Shown: piece by piece, positions 24,116 through 32,377 of the stretch
Layout of the letters: every line of letters starts with the position of its first letter
How positions within the stretch are numbered: the stretch's first letter is position 1
IMG/VR virus record: IMGVR_UViG_3300025132_000062
Span: 1-48,315 of that record
Direction: 5' to 3' (one strand)
DNA length: 48,315 bases
Source: a virus
The notes under the pieces: generated by a model
What the model saw: only the letters and a program-made list of their open reading frames with translations
Databases searched by the model: none
What the model was told of the DNA's origin: nothing
Translations under genes and position numbers: made by a program

Positions 24116-26124
24116 TATGATACTCCTTTCAGTTGTTGTATTTCATTTTGTAAAACTTCTATTTGTTCTTGTTGTTCTTGTATAGCTTTCACCAAATTTG
24201 GTACTAAAGGCGCATAATCTAACTCCCACTTTACTGTTTCTGAACCAACTGTTACACCTCTAGCATGTTCTCCTATATCATCAAAGGCTTTTTTATATGA
24301 TTGTGCACCAAAACCACAACCATCAGTAACACCTGTTTCTTCTCTTGTATATTTGATCGGCTCTAATTTAGATATTAAATTTAACCCAGCAGCTGGTCCT
24401 GTAATTTGTTTGTATCTTTCATCAGATTCAACTGCTAGTGAAATAGTGTCGCCTGAAAGATCATAATCTAATTTAGCTAAACTTGAGTTAGCATTTTTTC
24501 TGTAGAATCTCATGAATCTATAAAAAGATGCGTCACCAGTATCAGAATCTAATGCTAAAACTGCATCATCATTATTACCTGTTTTCTTAATATTGCAGGC
24601 TTCATTTTCAAATGTGCTACCACTACCGATACGGACTAATTCACTTGTATTAATTACACCATCTGATTCAATAGCAAATCTTAAATTTTGACCATTAGTA
24701 TAGAAGTCTATAGAACCAGTATCAGTTCTAAATGAAAAGTCATTAGCACTACCACCAGATTTAAGAGCATTACCACCACCAATGAAACCGTAGTTTGTAG
24801 ATCCGTCAGTAAGTGATATACCAGTATTCCCTGCTCCTGCTGTTAAAGCTAAAGTATTGCCGTTAAAAGTAGCATTAGCCTCACCTTCTAATGTGTTAGC
24901 TGTGCCACTACCAGTTATTAGTCTGTTATCTGCATTATTGTTAATAGTAGTCCCAGAGCCAGAAGCGAATGATAAAGCACCACTACCATTAGTTTGTAAA
25001 ACTTGTCCGTTAGATCCATCAGATGTTGGGAAAGTATAAGCTCCATTAAATTGCACTACTTGGCTTTCATTTATACCTATAGCTACGTTAGAGCCTACTG
25101 TACTGCCATTTCCGATCAATAAATCATCAGCAGAATCGTCAAGTGCGATATAAAAATCCTGCGCGTTGCCGTCAAATACTATAGAAGTATCTACTGCTGC
25201 CCCATCACCTATAACAACTGAATCATCATCTAATGTTAATATTGAGTTTGTGCCTACTGTTGAGCCTACACCTACCACCAATTTATCAGCACTATCATCT
25301 AATCCAACATAAAAATCTTTCGCGTTGCCATCAAAGACTAGGCTTGTGTCTTCTGCTCCTGCATCTCCTATAGTTAAACTAGGTGTAGTGCCATTTATAA
25401 CTACTGGACTTGCAATAGAAATACTGGATCCGTCTGCTGACAAACTATCTAAAGCTATATCCCCTACATTTGTTATGTTTGAATCGTTAAAGCTAGTAGC
25501 TCCAAAAGAGTTAGAAGCGGCAGTTGATGTAATACCATTAGCGGCGGTAATACCACCACCATCTGCAATAGTGATGGCATTATCTCCATCTGTAAAACCT
25601 ATATTTGCTGTTTGTACTTCACCACTTACTAATAAGTCGCCACCAACTGAGGCATCATCAGTTACTGTTAAATCATCACTAACTTTTAAATCTACTGTTG
25701 ATAAACTTGCAAAAGCATCATTTACTGCGCCACCAGAACCTGCACCATCTAAATAAACCACTTTTACATCACCAGGACCTATAGTTACAGTAGAACCACT
25801 ACCTTGTTTTATTATTATGTTTTGACTACCAGAAGTGCCATTTTCTATAAAATGTAATCTTTTTAAAGTGTTAGGACCTATTGTTATAGTACAAGCACTA
25901 TCTAATGTGCCTGTATATTTAATATACATAGCTCTGGCTTCATCTGCTGAGCCATCTGCTACGGTTGATGCGTGTGTATCAGCATTTGTTGTGATTGCTT
26001 CTGTGCCAAAACCTAGTCCCTCTCCTACTAATTCTAAATTTGTGTTTGTTGATGTTCCCCAAGTTCCAGACTCATCACCTGTTGCGATTTCTTTTAATCT
26101 TAAATTGTTTACATATGTTGCCAT
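24115..26124 (-). CDS. Tail fibre with S74 intramolecular chaperone
   Basis: 669 aa. Residues 1-60 (NLRLKEIATGDESGTWGTSTN) are a typical fibre N terminus. The shaft is Gly/Ser/Asp-rich with imperfect repeats of a DTSIVFDGNAxDFY/ALDDSAD/GSTVG unit (about 255-345). From ~565 the S74 chaperone begins: SDERYKQI (Ser567 of the Ser-Lys dyad), ISKLEPIKYTREE and GFGAQSYKKAF, ending in a coiled coil (645-665). It trimerises, folds the shaft and is expected to cut itself off. Receptor binding is the likely role. Confidence 0.88.
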   Translation of the reverse strand: MATYVNNLRLKEIATGDESGTWGTSTNTNLELVGEGLGFGTEAITTNADTHASTVADGSADEARAMYIKYTGTLDSACTITIGPNTLKRLHFIENGTSGSQNIIIKQGSGSTVTIGPGDVKVVYLDGAGSGGAVNDAFASLSTVDLKVSDDLTVTDDASVGGDLLVSGEVQTANIGFTDGDNAITIADGGGITAANGITSTAASNSFGATSFNDSNITNVGDIALDSLSADGSSISIASPVVINGTTPSLTIGDAGAEDTSLVFDGNAKDFYVGLDDSADKLVVGVGSTVGTNSILTLDDDSVVIGDGAAVDTSIVFDGNAQDFYIALDDSADDLLIGNGSTVGSNVAIGINESQVVQFNGAYTFPTSDGSNGQVLQTNGSGALSFASGSGTTINNNADNRLITGSGTANTLEGEANATFNGNTLALTAGAGNTGISLTDGSTNYGFIGGGNALKSGGSANDFSFRTDTGSIDFYTNGQNLRFAIESDGVINTSELVRIGSGSTFENEACNIKKTGNNDDAVLALDSDTGDASFYRFMRFYRKNANSSLAKLDYDLSGDTISLAVESDERYKQITGPAAGLNLISKLEPIKYTREETGVTDGCGFGAQSYKKAFDDIGEHARGVTVGSETVKWELDYAPLVPNLVKAIQEQQEQIEVLQNEIQQLKGVS

Positions 26125-26135
26125 ATTCTATCCTT

Positions 26136-26603
26136 TTACAAACTTGTCCAATTTGGAGTTTGTGTAGTTGTTATCTCATTATAGTTTGGAGTTTGGCTTG
26201 TATCAACCAAAGACCAAATTAAAACAGATCCTAAACCTGTTGTTCCTTGTACACCAGTTAACAAAACATTTGCCTTACCGATAGTAGAGACAGAGCCTAA
26301 TGCACTTGTCAAAGCAAATCCAGAAACTACCACTACTTCGTTTTCATGAACTACTATAGTTCCTAAAGAAGCAGTAGCGCCTTGTTCTGTTACTGGAACA
26401 TTAGCTAAACCAATAATAGCTACTGCCCCTAATCCAGAGGTAGCTCCTTGTTCAGAAACTGGTATATTTGCAGCAGCTGATTGTGCTGTTGTGCCGAGTG
26501 CGGATGTAGCTGATAGACCAGATACAGTAACTTCTATATCGGCTGGTTGACCCCAAGGGCCAGATCCCCAGCTATCTCTACCCCAACCTGTATCTATAGC
26601 CAT
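26136..26603 (-). CDS. Repeat structural protein with SATSALG motifs (155 aa)
   Basis: Starts with the Trp-rich GWGRDSWGSGPWGQ and then four to five repeats of about 26 residues around (S/T)GLG-type blocks: SGLSATSALGTT, EQGATSGLGAV, EQGATASLGTI, SGFALTSALGSV and GVQGTTGLGSV. The motif recurs in the 20428 and 28934 genes. Probably a fibre or decoration component; it lies between fibre and tail-terminator-like genes. Confidence 0.65.
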   Translation of the reverse strand: MAIDTGWGRDSWGSGPWGQPADIEVTVSGLSATSALGTTAQSAAANIPVSEQGATSGLGAVAIIGLANVPVTEQGATASLGTIVVHENEVVVVSGFALTSALGSVSTIGKANVLLTGVQGTTGLGSVLIWSLVDTSQTPNYNEITTTQTPNWTSL

Positions 26604-26616
26604 AGGGCACCTACCC

Positions 26617-27054
26617 CTAAGCTATAGTGATTATTGCGTTTGCACCTGCTGTTGGAAAAACTATTGTAAAATCCCCAGCAGTAGAGGTTTTAGATGCTCC
26701 AAAGCTGATTGTAGCTACTGATTTGTCTGAATTTGTATCGTTGTAAATTAAACATCCACTTGCAGTTATAGTAGCAGTAGAAAAAGTTAAATTTGCAAAA
26801 TCTACAAAAGCAGTAGTTCCTGTAGAAGATGGGGCTGCTATTCCAGGTGTAAGAGCTGCACCACCCGCTGTATAATTTGTGCCTGTAATTTGTCCAGTTA
26901 AACTTGTAGCATATGCTGTAGTGGTTGCACCTAAAGATGCAGTTGCACCAGCGTATAGAGCTAGTTTGAATGAATTACCACCAGACGCAAAATTGTGCAC
27001 TCCTTGAAGAAGTTCTTTTTTAAAACTTGTTGTTAAAGCTGATGAAATTGCCAT
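26617..27054 (-). CDS. Structural beta protein (145 aa)
   Basis: Ala/Thr/Gly-rich, beta-strand pattern, with FKLALYAGATASLGATTTAY and a closing FTIVFPTAGANAII. I recall this SALTTSFKKELLxGVHNF opening in many podovirus-like genomes as an unnamed virion protein. Lies between a repeat protein and a 95-aa helical gene. A decoration or fibre-base role is an inference. Confidence 0.65.
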   Translation of the reverse strand: MAISSALTTSFKKELLQGVHNFASGGNSFKLALYAGATASLGATTTAYATSLTGQITGTNYTAGGAALTPGIAAPSSTGTTAFVDFANLTFSTATITASGCLIYNDTNSDKSVATISFGASKTSTAGDFTIVFPTAGANAIITIA

Positions 27055-27342
27055 CTATAATCTCCTAATTATGTTTGCTAAGTCGGTTTCGTTACCTTTT
27101 ACTAATTCTTGTATGACCGTACCTTTATATGATTTTAAAGCATTATTAATATAAATCAAACAAACTTGGTAAATTGCGTCTTTGTAAGCTATAGCTTGTT
27201 GTGCAATATGTGGTTCTTGATCCTTTGAATAAGAAACAATTTTATTAGTAAGTTGCTCTGCCCAAAACTCTGGAGTATGACCACCATTACTGGATGTCAC
27301 AACTTTTATATCACCTAATTTTGGTTCAGCGTTTTGATTCAT
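27055..27342 (-). CDS. Small hypothetical virion-cluster protein (95 aa)
   Basis: Helical, with a TPEFWAEQLTNKIVSY segment I recall in phage proteins and a Tyr/Ile-rich second half. One nt upstream of the next gene's start. No function assigned. Located between the 248-aa gene and the 145-aa structural gene. Confidence 0.6.
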   Translation of the reverse strand: MNQNAEPKLGDIKVVTSSNGGHTPEFWAEQLTNKIVSYSKDQEPHIAQQAIAYKDAIYQVCLIYINNALKSYKGTVIQELVKGNETDLANIIRRL

Positions 27343-27367
27343 AACTAATATTTATAATTAATCATAA

Positions 27368-28114
27368 TTAATATTTATTTGGTTCTGGTGGACTTTTTTT
27401 GTGTGAGTCGTATCTATCGAGTAAGCCACCCTCTTTTTTTACTTGTGGTATTTCTATTTCACTTACCTTTTTTACATGCGGATTACCATGACTATCTAAA
27501 CCAATAACTCTAGGATCATCTAACCTATGATAACCATATAATTTATCTTCTGACGGTATGTTTGCATCTAATAAACTAGAGCTTTGTGCTACATCTACTT
27601 GTATGCCTTTATCTAAGCATTTAGCTAACCAAAACTCTACACAACCTCTACCAGCCTCTGCATATCCAGGATTAGATTTGTATGTAAAATCAACACCAAA
27701 TAATGATACTTTTCTTACATCATTCCAATAAGCAAAAGCTACTGCATAAGCTACAGTATTGTTTAAATACCAACTTTGTGTATCTGCAACGACTTCTGCT
27801 ACTGGATATTCTACAAGTCCGGGACATCTTTCATCTAACTCACATGTGTAGATAGGGCCTTTATGTTTTACTAGCATTTCTCTCATACAATCTGTTTGAC
27901 CAGCAGCATCTGTTGTGTCCAAAAATCTAGATGCGGGATCCATCATAAAAAGTCTGTCGTGAAATATTACACTACCTACTGCGTTTATAGCCCAAACTTC
28001 ATCAAAATTTACACCATGTGTTTTAGCAATATTAAACTCATACCAGCTGTTACCTAATCCAACTATAGCTACGGCAGCTTGTTTAAGTTTTTTGATTGGT
28101 TTCTGTGCTTTCAT
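27368..28114 (-). CDS. DUF115/MptE-like Rossmann-fold protein (248 aa)
   Basis: The N-terminal strand VAIVGLGNSWYEF (~14-26) starts a nucleotide-binding-like fold. EVWAINAVGSVIFHDRLFMMDP (~39-60), YWNDVRKVSLFGVDFTY (~130-146) and RGCVEFWLAKC follow the pattern of DUF115/MptE-like sugar or pterin enzymes carried by phages. It might modify virion or host sugars; substrate unknown. It overlaps a 55-aa gene by 32 nt. Confidence 0.55.
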   Translation of the reverse strand: MKAQKPIKKLKQAAVAIVGLGNSWYEFNIAKTHGVNFDEVWAINAVGSVIFHDRLFMMDPASRFLDTTDAAGQTDCMREMLVKHKGPIYTCELDERCPGLVEYPVAEVVADTQSWYLNNTVAYAVAFAYWNDVRKVSLFGVDFTYKSNPGYAEAGRGCVEFWLAKCLDKGIQVDVAQSSSLLDANIPSEDKLYGYHRLDDPRVIGLDSHGNPHVKKVSEIEIPQVKKEGGLLDRYDSHKKSPPEPNKY

Positions 28115-28250
28115 GTTCTAACTCCCATTCTTCCATTTGTTTCACAATGGTTGGTAATTCTGCATCTTGGTTATTTTCGATACATTTTATGAAATGTAAT
28201 TTTAATAAATCCCAAGCGTATTTACGCGTTACTGGTTTATTCATGTACAT
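28083..28250 (-). CDS. Tiny hypothetical protein (55 aa)
   Basis: ATG at 28250 with AGGAGAG upstream (ATG 28244 is an alternative). Helical: RKYAWDLLKLHFIKCIE then acidic KQMEEWELEHES. The last 32 nt lie inside the DUF115-like gene. No family. Confidence 0.55.
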   Translation of the reverse strand: MYMNKPVTRKYAWDLLKLHFIKCIENNQDAELPTIVKQMEEWELEHESTETNQKT

Positions 28251-28262
28251 ATACTCTCCTTA

Positions 28263-28937
28263 TTATGTAACTTGCTTTCTTAAAGCATCATAACGATACT
28301 CGTCTTGTCTACCTCTTGCTTCTGCTCTATTTTTTAATCTGTCTATTTCTAACTTATATCTAGTTTCATATAAAGCCATTAAATCTGGTTCACCTTTTAA
28401 AAATACATATGCTTCAGCTATACAAGCATACAGTAACCCATTTCTTGCATTTTTTGACAACCAAGTGCCAGTTGTATCTGTGACTATAGAATTAGGCTTG
28501 TAAAGATAAGATAATTCTACAGAGTAATCACTATCTGGTATTGGTGCAATAATTAAGGTAGAACCGTTATCAGAGCCGCTTGATAGTTGTTTGTCGTATT
28601 GTGCGTAGTAAAGTGGTAATCCTCTCAAGGAAGTATCAGATATATCCTCTGCGTATTCCTGCATGAAAGTTGGGTGTTTTTTATCTAGATAATGATAATC
28701 ACTACTAGAGTCTATTACTGCTAAACTAAAAGGTAAAATAAAATCAGTAGGACATGTTAAAAATCTGCTACCAGTAGATACATTACCATTTACATTTTTC
28801 CTAAAAAAATCAAATTGTACATCTTCAAAAATTCTTTCTTCTGCATTTTTTATAATGTCATCAAGTGAATTTACAAAAGTTGTTTCAGAGGACTCGACAT
28901 AATTTTGTATTAAAGTTTTTAACTCTGATAAAGTCAT
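28263..28937 (-). CDS. Head-tail adaptor-like protein (224 aa)
   Basis: Helical start LSELKTLIQNYVE (phage adaptor proteins commonly open this way), the RIFEDVQFDFFRKN element, a beta-rich middle (RFLTCPTDFILPFSLAVI) and a C-terminal long helix ALYETRYKLEIDRLKNRAEARG, as in collar or adaptor proteins of podoviruses. It sits beside the gp4-like gene and probably joins the portal to the tail. Overlaps the next gene by 4 nt (ATGA). Confidence 0.7.
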   Translation of the reverse strand: MTLSELKTLIQNYVESSETTFVNSLDDIIKNAEERIFEDVQFDFFRKNVNGNVSTGSRFLTCPTDFILPFSLAVIDSSSDYHYLDKKHPTFMQEYAEDISDTSLRGLPLYYAQYDKQLSSGSDNGSTLIIAPIPDSDYSVELSYLYKPNSIVTDTTGTWLSKNARNGLLYACIAEAYVFLKGEPDLMALYETRYKLEIDRLKNRAEARGRQDEYRYDALRKQVT

Positions 28938-29242
28938 GATGTAGTAATAGTAACACTTCCTAAACTAGAAGTCGCAGAAAAGCCGTCAAAGTTTGAACCA
29001 ATGGTATCAGTATTCGTGAATACTCTGCCAGGAGTATTTTCTTTGTCATTATTAGGACGAGGGTCATATATAGCTTCTGCATCTGCAACATGTGTAGGTG
29101 GTTCTAATTGTGGGTGTTTTTCTTCGTAACACTCTGGACAAGTTTTAAGACCGTTCCATTCTTTACGAAGTTCTAATAGTTTATACCGAAAACCACATCT
29201 ATCACAATGGGCTAAGGCAAATTTACCTACTGCATATGACAT
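28934..29242 (-). CDS. Zinc-ribbon small structural protein (102 aa)
   Basis: CDRCGF and CPECYE (residues ~14-19 and 35-40) give two CxxC pairs about 20 residues apart, a zinc ribbon. The tail is acidic, then GFSATSSLGSVTITTS closes the protein, the motif shared with genes at 20428 and 26136. It lies between two adaptor-like genes and overlaps both by a few nt. Probably part of the head-tail connector. Confidence 0.65.
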   Translation of the reverse strand: MSYAVGKFALAHCDRCGFRYKLLELRKEWNGLKTCPECYEEKHPQLEPPTHVADAEAIYDPRPNNDKENTPGRVFTNTDTIGSNFDGFSATSSLGSVTITTS

Positions 29243-29916
29243 TAATAAGCACCTCTAGAGAAAGGTCTAATTTTAAAAGAGGCTCTATCTTCATCTTGAT
29301 CTGCCGCTCTTCTAAACTCTTCTTCGTATATAGCTTTAAGTTCTGCTGTTCTTTGTGGTGCTTTTTTTATACTTATGTAATAAGCAAGACCTGCTGCAAA
29401 ACAAGGAAAGAATCTAAATGGTATATCCATAGTGTTTCTTGCGTTATCTGCATCATCCATTCTTGTTAATTTACTAAATCTTATAATGTCTGTAGAGTTT
29501 TCTGGTGCGGGATATAAAAAAAGTGTTGGGTTGTTTTGTTTATCAAGAAAAAATTGTGACGGTCTAGATTTTGTAGCTTTGTTCGGTATATTAAAATATT
29601 CTGACCTAGATATTCTATCCATGTTTATATCTGTAGTTGTAGAACCATCTGTTCTTCTTACAACCACATCTAAAATATCTATCACATTTGTGCCTAAATT
29701 ATAACTAGCAGTACCTTCTGTAACAGTTTGTGTGCCAGTTTCTATTGTCCATTGGTTTAAGCCTCTGTTAGCCCACTCAGCTAACATGAGATTAGCAGAC
29801 CTAATTGCTGACTTTAGATCATATCCAGTTCTAAGCTCTATACCACATCTCTCATAGGCTTCTTCTATAAACTCTGTTATGTTGGGTTCAAAATTTGTAC
29901 TACCTGATACTGCCAT
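29242..29916 (-). CDS. P22 gp4-like / T7 gp11-like head-completion protein
   Basis: 224 aa. EFIEEAYERCGIELRTGYDLKS, SANLMLAEWANRGLNQWTI (~45-63) and the beta insert up to TLFLYPAPENSTD are characteristic of packaged-DNA-stabilisation or tail-tubular-A proteins. The C terminus (YEEEFRRAADQDEDRAS) is helical. It should bind the portal exit and hold packaged DNA. Overlaps its neighbours by 1 nt each side (TAATG-type). Confidence 0.8.
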   Translation of the reverse strand: MAVSGSTNFEPNITEFIEEAYERCGIELRTGYDLKSAIRSANLMLAEWANRGLNQWTIETGTQTVTEGTASYNLGTNVIDILDVVVRRTDGSTTTDINMDRISRSEYFNIPNKATKSRPSQFFLDKQNNPTLFLYPAPENSTDIIRFSKLTRMDDADNARNTMDIPFRFFPCFAAGLAYYISIKKAPQRTAELKAIYEEEFRRAADQDEDRASFKIRPFSRGAY

Positions 29917-30590
29917 TATTCTTCATATAAATTATTAAAGGTAATTGATGGATCAAGATAACTTTCATGCCCCTCTGCTGAGTGTGTCCATTGTGACGGT
30001 TTAAAGTCTGGGGCACCTTCTCCAGTTACCCAAAGAGCAGGGCTTGTAGCTCTTACCCTATTATTTGGTAAAGCAACTAAATTACCTTTCCATTCACAAT
30101 CCTCTGTTATATATAATACATGACTTTGTTTGTGTTGTGCAGAATCATCTGCAATATGTGAATTCGTATAATCTACAGTAAACAAATATTTGCTAGTAAA
30201 AAAATTACCATCAATCTTAGCTAACCAAGGTGAAGAGCTTACTCTATCCATTACAATAACTGAATGTTCTCTAGATTCACAATCCCAAGGTTGTGCAATA
30301 TGATTTTGCATCGGTTTAGGAAAATCTTCCATAGGCATATCAGCCACTAACGCTTGTATAGGCATACGAGCCCACATAGCACCTCCATGAATATTTGGTT
30401 CGTCATTATCATCACAATTAGATTCTTCACCAGTAAAAACTACTTGGAAACTTAACGATCTGTCTGGAATTGTATTTACGGCTATTGCTAGAGCATGTAT
30501 ATACTCGTCATGATATTTTTCATGATTATGTGTAAATTCTCTCCGCACCCAACACTTAAAATGTGGAATGTTACTTATTAAATGTGACAC
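29916..30590 (-). CDS. Conserved hypothetical virion-cluster protein (224 aa)
   Basis: His- and Trp-rich beta protein: EYIHALAIAVNTIPDRSLSFQVVF (two strands), GGAMWARMPIQALV and PWDCESREHSVIVMD. I recall this family in uncultured marine phages, with no assigned role. Four His/Cys residues near the N terminus might bind metal. It sits between the gp4-like gene and the KKSKGG repeat gene. Confidence 0.6.
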   Translation of the reverse strand: MSHLISNIPHFKCWVRREFTHNHEKYHDEYIHALAIAVNTIPDRSLSFQVVFTGEESNCDDNDEPNIHGGAMWARMPIQALVADMPMEDFPKPMQNHIAQPWDCESREHSVIVMDRVSSSPWLAKIDGNFFTSKYLFTVDYTNSHIADDSAQHKQSHVLYITEDCEWKGNLVALPNNRVRATSPALWVTGEGAPDFKPSQWTHSAEGHESYLDPSITFNNLYEE

Positions 30591-30593
30591 TAA

Positions 30594-30866
30594 TTATTTT
30601 TTAAATTTTTGTCTTCTTCTGTTTGCATTACCTGCAATTATGCCACCCTTAGATTTTTTCATGACTTTGCCGCCTTTAGACTTCTTCATCATCATTCCGC
30701 CCTTAGACTTTTTCATCATCATGCCACCTTTGGATTTCTTCATCATCATGCCACCTTTAGACTTCTTCATGACTTTTCCACCTTTGGATTTCTTCATGAC
30801 TTTACCGCCTTTAGATTTCTTCATCATGCTACTGTTTTTTGATTTTTTCTTGTAATGTCCTGGCAT
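30594..30866 (-). CDS. Polybasic tandem-repeat protein (KKSKGG, 90 aa)
   Basis: Seven KKSKGG blocks in tandem with a 9-residue period (variants KV or MM before MKKSKGG) fill residues ~14-75, corresponding to 27-bp repeats in DNA. N terminus MPGHYKKKSK and C terminus RRRQKFKK are also basic. The strong positive charge suggests DNA condensation inside the capsid or another nucleic-acid contact. The GG-K/M spacing matches the Gly-Gly motif found in other virion proteins here. Confidence 0.75.
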   Translation of the reverse strand: MPGHYKKKSKNSSMMKKSKGGKVMKKSKGGKVMKKSKGGMMMKKSKGGMMMKKSKGGMMMKKSKGGKVMKKSKGGIIAGNANRRRQKFKK

Positions 30867-30874
30867 ATTAACTC

Positions 30875-31318
30875 CTAACTCATTGTTGTGACTTTACGTT
30901 TGTCAGACATAACTTTACCACAACCTTTTGCGATAAAGCCACCTTTTTTCATTTTAACTTTATTCTGCTTTGCCATAGCCTTTTGTATAGCCATACCTCT
31001 AGCTTTTTCATACTTTGAAAATTTACCGTCTTTATTTAAATCTGCTTTTTTACTAAGTTTCACAAAGCCTCCTTCTTTAAGTTTAGTTGAAACATTTATA
31101 GGTTTACCTTTTCTGTTTGGGTTTGGATCTTCTCTTCTTTTTCTTTGTACTATTTTTGCTCTAGCTTCTTTTGACATACCTTGTGCTTTTTTCTTTGGTA
31201 AACATCTTGGTTTGCCTTCTGCTTTTTTTCTGCCTCCACATGAGCCAATAATGTTGCCTTTGGCATCCATACGAACCCATTCTTCATCTAACCAAGATTG
31301 TAGTTGTCCTTTGCTCAT
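30875..31318 (-). CDS. Small basic virion protein with EF-hand-like loop (147 aa)
   Basis: EEWVRMDAKGNIIGSCGGRK then CLPKKKAQGM recalls small basic phage proteins with SCGGRKKAEG. Residues 93-104 form DLNKDGKFSKYE, a textbook 12-residue calcium loop (D93, N95, D97, S101, E104). KEGGFVKLS and GGFIAKGCGKVMSDKRK repeat the Gly-Gly motif. Possible calcium-dependent DNA-binding virion component; the only EF-hand seen here. Confidence 0.65.
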   Translation of the reverse strand: MSKGQLQSWLDEEWVRMDAKGNIIGSCGGRKKAEGKPRCLPKKKAQGMSKEARAKIVQRKRREDPNPNRKGKPINVSTKLKEGGFVKLSKKADLNKDGKFSKYEKARGMAIQKAMAKQNKVKMKKGGFIAKGCGKVMSDKRKVTTMS

Positions 31319-31542
31319 CTCAATCTATCTTGTAAAACTGCGCCTTGTCCTCTAATAGAAACTAACCCACCACGAGATTTTTTAACTTTTTTACCTTTTG
31401 CCTTTTTAGCGTAATTTGGGTCTTTACAATATTTAGATGCCGCTAGATTTGCATAAGCACTTGGGTAAACATCAAAAGTTCTTTTAGCCCATGCTTTTCC
31501 CTTTGGACATATTTTACCTTTACTTTTTACTTTCTTAGCCAT
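31315..31542 (-). CDS. Small basic virion protein (75 aa)
   Basis: KGKICPKGKAWAKRTFDVYPSAY then ANLAASKYC, a sequence family I recall in marine phages. Two or three Cys and Lys-rich throughout, ending SRGGLVSIRGQGAV with the Gly-Gly motif. Overlaps both neighbours (ATGA and 1 nt). Part of a cluster of tiny basic proteins. Confidence 0.65.
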   Translation of the reverse strand: MAKKVKSKGKICPKGKAWAKRTFDVYPSAYANLAASKYCKDPNYAKKAKGKKVKKSRGGLVSIRGQGAVLQDRLR

Positions 31543-31835
31543 TACTTTATCTTACCATGTTTTCTTCTTACTTTGTCTTTACCCTTTTTGAAAATACTTG
31601 CTACCATATTTTTACCCATAACTTTTGCTCTTTGCTCACCTACGGTTAATATTTGTATTTTTCTAGCAAAAGACTTACCAACATTCAAAACTTTTTTGAC
31701 AGTCTTTCTTGCATCTTCTGGTGTTGCAAACTTTATAGATACAGTATCTTTTGGGTTTTCGTCAGTATATAACCGTCTACCACTACCTTTTGGTTTTTTT
31801 CCTGTTCCTACTTTTGGATCCCTTTTTTTGCTCAT
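31542..31835 (-). CDS. Small basic virion protein (97 aa)
   Basis: MSKKRDPKVGTGKKPKGSGRRLY at the start is Lys/Arg/Gly-rich, and a middle TPEDARKTVKKVLNVG helix is followed by Lys-rich sequence. Overlaps the 31783 gene by 53 nt in another frame. Probable nucleic-acid contact by composition; no recognised domain. Confidence 0.6.
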   Translation of the reverse strand: MSKKRDPKVGTGKKPKGSGRRLYTDENPKDTVSIKFATPEDARKTVKKVLNVGKSFARKIQILTVGEQRAKVMGKNMVASIFKKGKDKVRRKHGKIK

Positions 31836-31929
31836 CTTTTATTATTTTTTTTATGGTATTAGATTGTTTTTTGTGCAGCCTAGATGCTTTGTTAAGTTGT
31901 CGTGATACTTTTTTTAGCCTTCTAATCAT
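31783..31929 (-). CDS. Tiny basic protein (48 aa)
   Basis: Read in the frame starting at 31929, whose ATG overlaps the upstream stop (ATGA). Nearly half Lys/Arg: MIRRLKKVSRQLNKASRLHKK. It overlaps the next gene by 53 nt, which lowers confidence, but the ATGA junction and the basic composition fit this cluster. Confidence 0.5.
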   Translation of the reverse strand: MIRRLKKVSRQLNKASRLHKKQSNTIKKIIKDEQKKGSKSRNRKKTKR

Positions 31930-32081
31930 AATCCTTGTCCTCTATATTTTTTAAAACTTCTTTTCATATTTTTGTTCATAGTAGAAGTACCGATATTATT
32001 ATAACCTATTGATGTTTTTTTACCTCTTCTCCCACAAACAGGCACATGATCTCTAGCAAGACCCTTAGCTTTTCTAGGCAT
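31926..32081 (-). CDS. Tiny conserved basic protein (51 aa)
   Basis: MPRKAKGLARDHVPVCGRRG then KKTSIGYNNIGTSTMNKN, which I recall as a conserved small protein in marine phages. One Cys next to Arg-rich residues. It starts 1 nt from the DUF6321-like gene and ends on the start of the 48-aa gene. Supports the polybasic cluster being a real set. Confidence 0.7.
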   Translation of the reverse strand: MPRKAKGLARDHVPVCGRRGKKTSIGYNNIGTSTMNKNMKRSFKKYRGQGL

Positions 32082-32366
32082 CTAGCATCTCCAACGTCTT
32101 CTTGCTTGTCTTAATCTTGAGTTAGGATTTTTTGCTGCTTTAGGAAACTTTTTCATTTGACCAGCGGATCTGGCACAAAAAGATTTACGTCTTGCTTTTT
32201 CTTTTTTTGTTAGATTTTTCTTTTTAGTAACTGCTGTTTTGAGTTTACTACCAGGATTGTCTCTCCTGTATTTGGCAACTCCAGCTTTTGTCATGCCAGC
32301 ACCCTTTTTTGTGGGTCTGAAATACTTTTTAGTTTTTGGTGGTTGTTTGTCTCTTTTACGAGCCAT
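32082..32366 (-). CDS. DUF6321-like basic protein (94 aa)
   Basis: GAGMTKAGVAKYRRDNPGSK (~22-41), LTKKEKARRKSFCARSAGQM (~51-70) and a terminal PNSRLRQARRRWRC match the DUF6321 domain as I know it in cyanophage and marine phage proteins. About a third Lys/Arg. Likely DNA- or RNA-binding virion-associated protein, in the block of tiny basic proteins. Confidence 0.75.
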   Translation of the reverse strand: MARKRDKQPPKTKKYFRPTKKGAGMTKAGVAKYRRDNPGSKLKTAVTKKKNLTKKEKARRKSFCARSAGQMKKFPKAAKNPNSRLRQARRRWRC

Positions 32367-32377
32367 TCAAATAATCC

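Noticed and set aside
30568-30855. Open frame of 95 codons antisense to the KKSKGG gene (+)
   Set aside because: Its PPLDFF repeats mirror the 27-bp repeats of the minus gene, whose flanks, start and neighbours fit better.
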